In this document: positions 63,010 to 64,000 of the stretch, piece by piece
How the letters are laid out: each line of letters opens with the position of its first letter
Position numbering within the stretch: position 1 is the first letter of the stretch
The notes under the pieces: generated by a model
Database searches by the model: none
Told to the model about the DNA's origin: nothing
The model's input: the letters and a program-made list of their open reading frames with translations, nothing else
Assembly: GCF_017916325.1 (NCBI RefSeq)
Contig: NC_090170.1
Coordinates: forward strand, 802,001-866,000
Source: Leishmania martiniquensis
Lineage: Eukaryota; Euglenozoa; Kinetoplastea; Trypanosomatida; Trypanosomatidae
Length of the DNA: 64,000 bases
Reading direction: 5' to 3'
Translations under genes and position numbers: made by a program

Positions 63010-64000
63010 GGGTGACATGAAGGGCGGAACCATGCGCACGTTGGTTCCTGCCTTCTTTTTTTTGTAGGGACATCGGAGCGTGCGTCTCTTGGTGCAGGAA
63101 GCGGGTAAAGGAAGGAGGAGAAAGAGAACAATGACCTTTTTCCCCGGGGAGTGCAATCGCGAAGCCCAGTGACGCATCTGGGGGGGGCGTGGGCCTTTTC
63201 TGTCCTCCCCTCTCCGGATTTCCTGTTGAGGCTGTCGCTCATTGCACGTGCAGAAGCTGGCGCATGCGTGGCAGTGACGGAGCGGGGCTGATGTCGACTG
63301 TGCAGAGAGAAAAGCGCAATGTTGGAGTTGTACTCGTGACATACGCCGCTTTTTCTCGTTACCTCTGGTGCTTGTAAAGGCGGTGAATGCTTAGGGAGCG
63401 CGCGGCAAGGCCAGCGGTGCTATGCGGAAGCCTGTTGGGGAACTTGCATCACTGCTGACCGCCTTGCGTGTGCTAGCGTGATCTGCGCTGACTTCCTTTC
63501 TTTCTTCCGCTCCCATTCACCGTATACAGCCTCTGAGGGGGAGGTGCGCACAGGTATACAGTAGCACTGCCTCCGAGAGGAGGGGTGATGCAAGGTCAGG
63601 TTTGTGGGTGGGTGGGGTGGGAGCGGGGGGGTGAAGGGATGCACTCTGCTCGAGGTGTGGTGCGAGCTTCACGCGCAGATGAGAGTGGTCCTTTGGTTAC
63701 CACTGGCGAATCGTGCGATGCCTGTTGCGTTACTTGGGGCGTGCGCGCACCTTCCCTCCCCCGTCTTCCTCCTCCTCCTCCCCTCTGCACGTTCGCTTTT
63801 CGAGTCACCTCGAGCTCCACGATGGAATGCTTTCCCGGGAGCATTAGATCATTATACGTTTCTCCGCCATGTATCCTCCGATCTGTGCACGTTCTCGGTT
63901 GTGTGGCTCCTCATGGGTGCTGCTGCGCCCCCCTTTTCGGGCCTGCTTCTTTGCCTGCGCTCAGTTTCCGCTGCGCGCCTTTCGCCCTTCTCCCAAGACG
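63010..64000. other. Downstream region of KMP-11
   Basis: No supported gene. Probably the KMP-11 3' UTR and spacer, with a T run at 63056-63064, G runs near 63181-63187 and 63626-63632, and CT-rich sequence toward the right edge (63750-63790, 63928-64000) that could lead to the next gene's splice site. Confidence 0.6.

Noticed and set aside
1..64000. CRISPR arrays, bacterial-type operons, Shine-Dalgarno sites
   Set aside because: None seen, and none expected in a nuclear trypanosomatid sequence. The CA/GT tracts are microsatellites, not spacer arrays.
1..64000. tRNA, rRNA or snoRNA genes
   Set aside because: No cloverleaf with B-box or rRNA segment was recognised by eye in the spacers. Small RNAs could still be missed without a covariance-model scan.

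Overview
The window looks like nuclear DNA of a trypanosomatid protozoan, most likely a Leishmaniinae (Leishmania or a close relative). Every supported gene lies on the + strand and has no intron. Genes are separated by long pyrimidine-rich, CA/GT-repeat-rich spacers, and most open shortly after a polypyrimidine tract plus AG, the layout of spliced-leader trans-splicing in a polycistronic unit. The last gene encodes KMP-11, a protein found only in kinetoplastids. The order P-type ATPase, kinesin, YKT6, adenine aminohydrolase, ribosomal protein L12, two-RRM protein, KMP-11 agrees with what I remember of Leishmania chromosome 35; this is recollection, not a search. The species cannot be fixed from sequence alone.

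Layout. 3-3443: ENA-type cation P-type ATPase, cut by the left edge. 5576-7672: kinesin. 11669-14479: unrecognised 936-residue protein. An identical 411-bp direct repeat (3850-4260 and 15870-16280) brackets the kinesin and the 936-residue gene. 16607-18712: unrecognised Cys-cluster protein. About 20338-22870: a decayed protein-coding region. 23695-26001: a coiled-coil protein with three DPY-30/RIIa-like motifs. 29257-29874: the prenylated SNARE YKT6. 31285-32070 and 33240-34757: unrecognised proteins. 34840-38325: a 3.5-kb segment bounded by near-perfect 322-bp inverted repeats, AT-richer inside and without a recognisable gene. 38744-40381: a class-3-lipase-like protein whose nucleophile serine is alanine. 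41020-42345 and 47096-48550: two membrane-anchored short-chain dehydrogenases on either side of adenine aminohydrolase (43730-44818). 49596-52808: unrecognised 1070-residue protein. 53501-53995: L12. 55330-56154: two-RRM protein. 62731-63009: KMP-11.

The genes do not form one pathway, as is usual for trypanosomatid polycistronic units, where regulation is mostly through UTRs, mRNA stability and translation. Themes present are cation homeostasis (ATPase), purine salvage (adenine aminohydrolase), membrane traffic (YKT6), cytoskeleton and flagellum (kinesin, DPY-30-like protein, KMP-11), and translation/RNA binding (L12, RRM protein).

The strongest unexplained structures are the inverted-repeat-bounded segment and the low-GC block that follows it, the 411-bp direct repeat, the decayed gene, the lipase-like protein lacking its serine, and upstream ATGs overlapping the starts of two genes. 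Base-composition and identity statements were made by eye.
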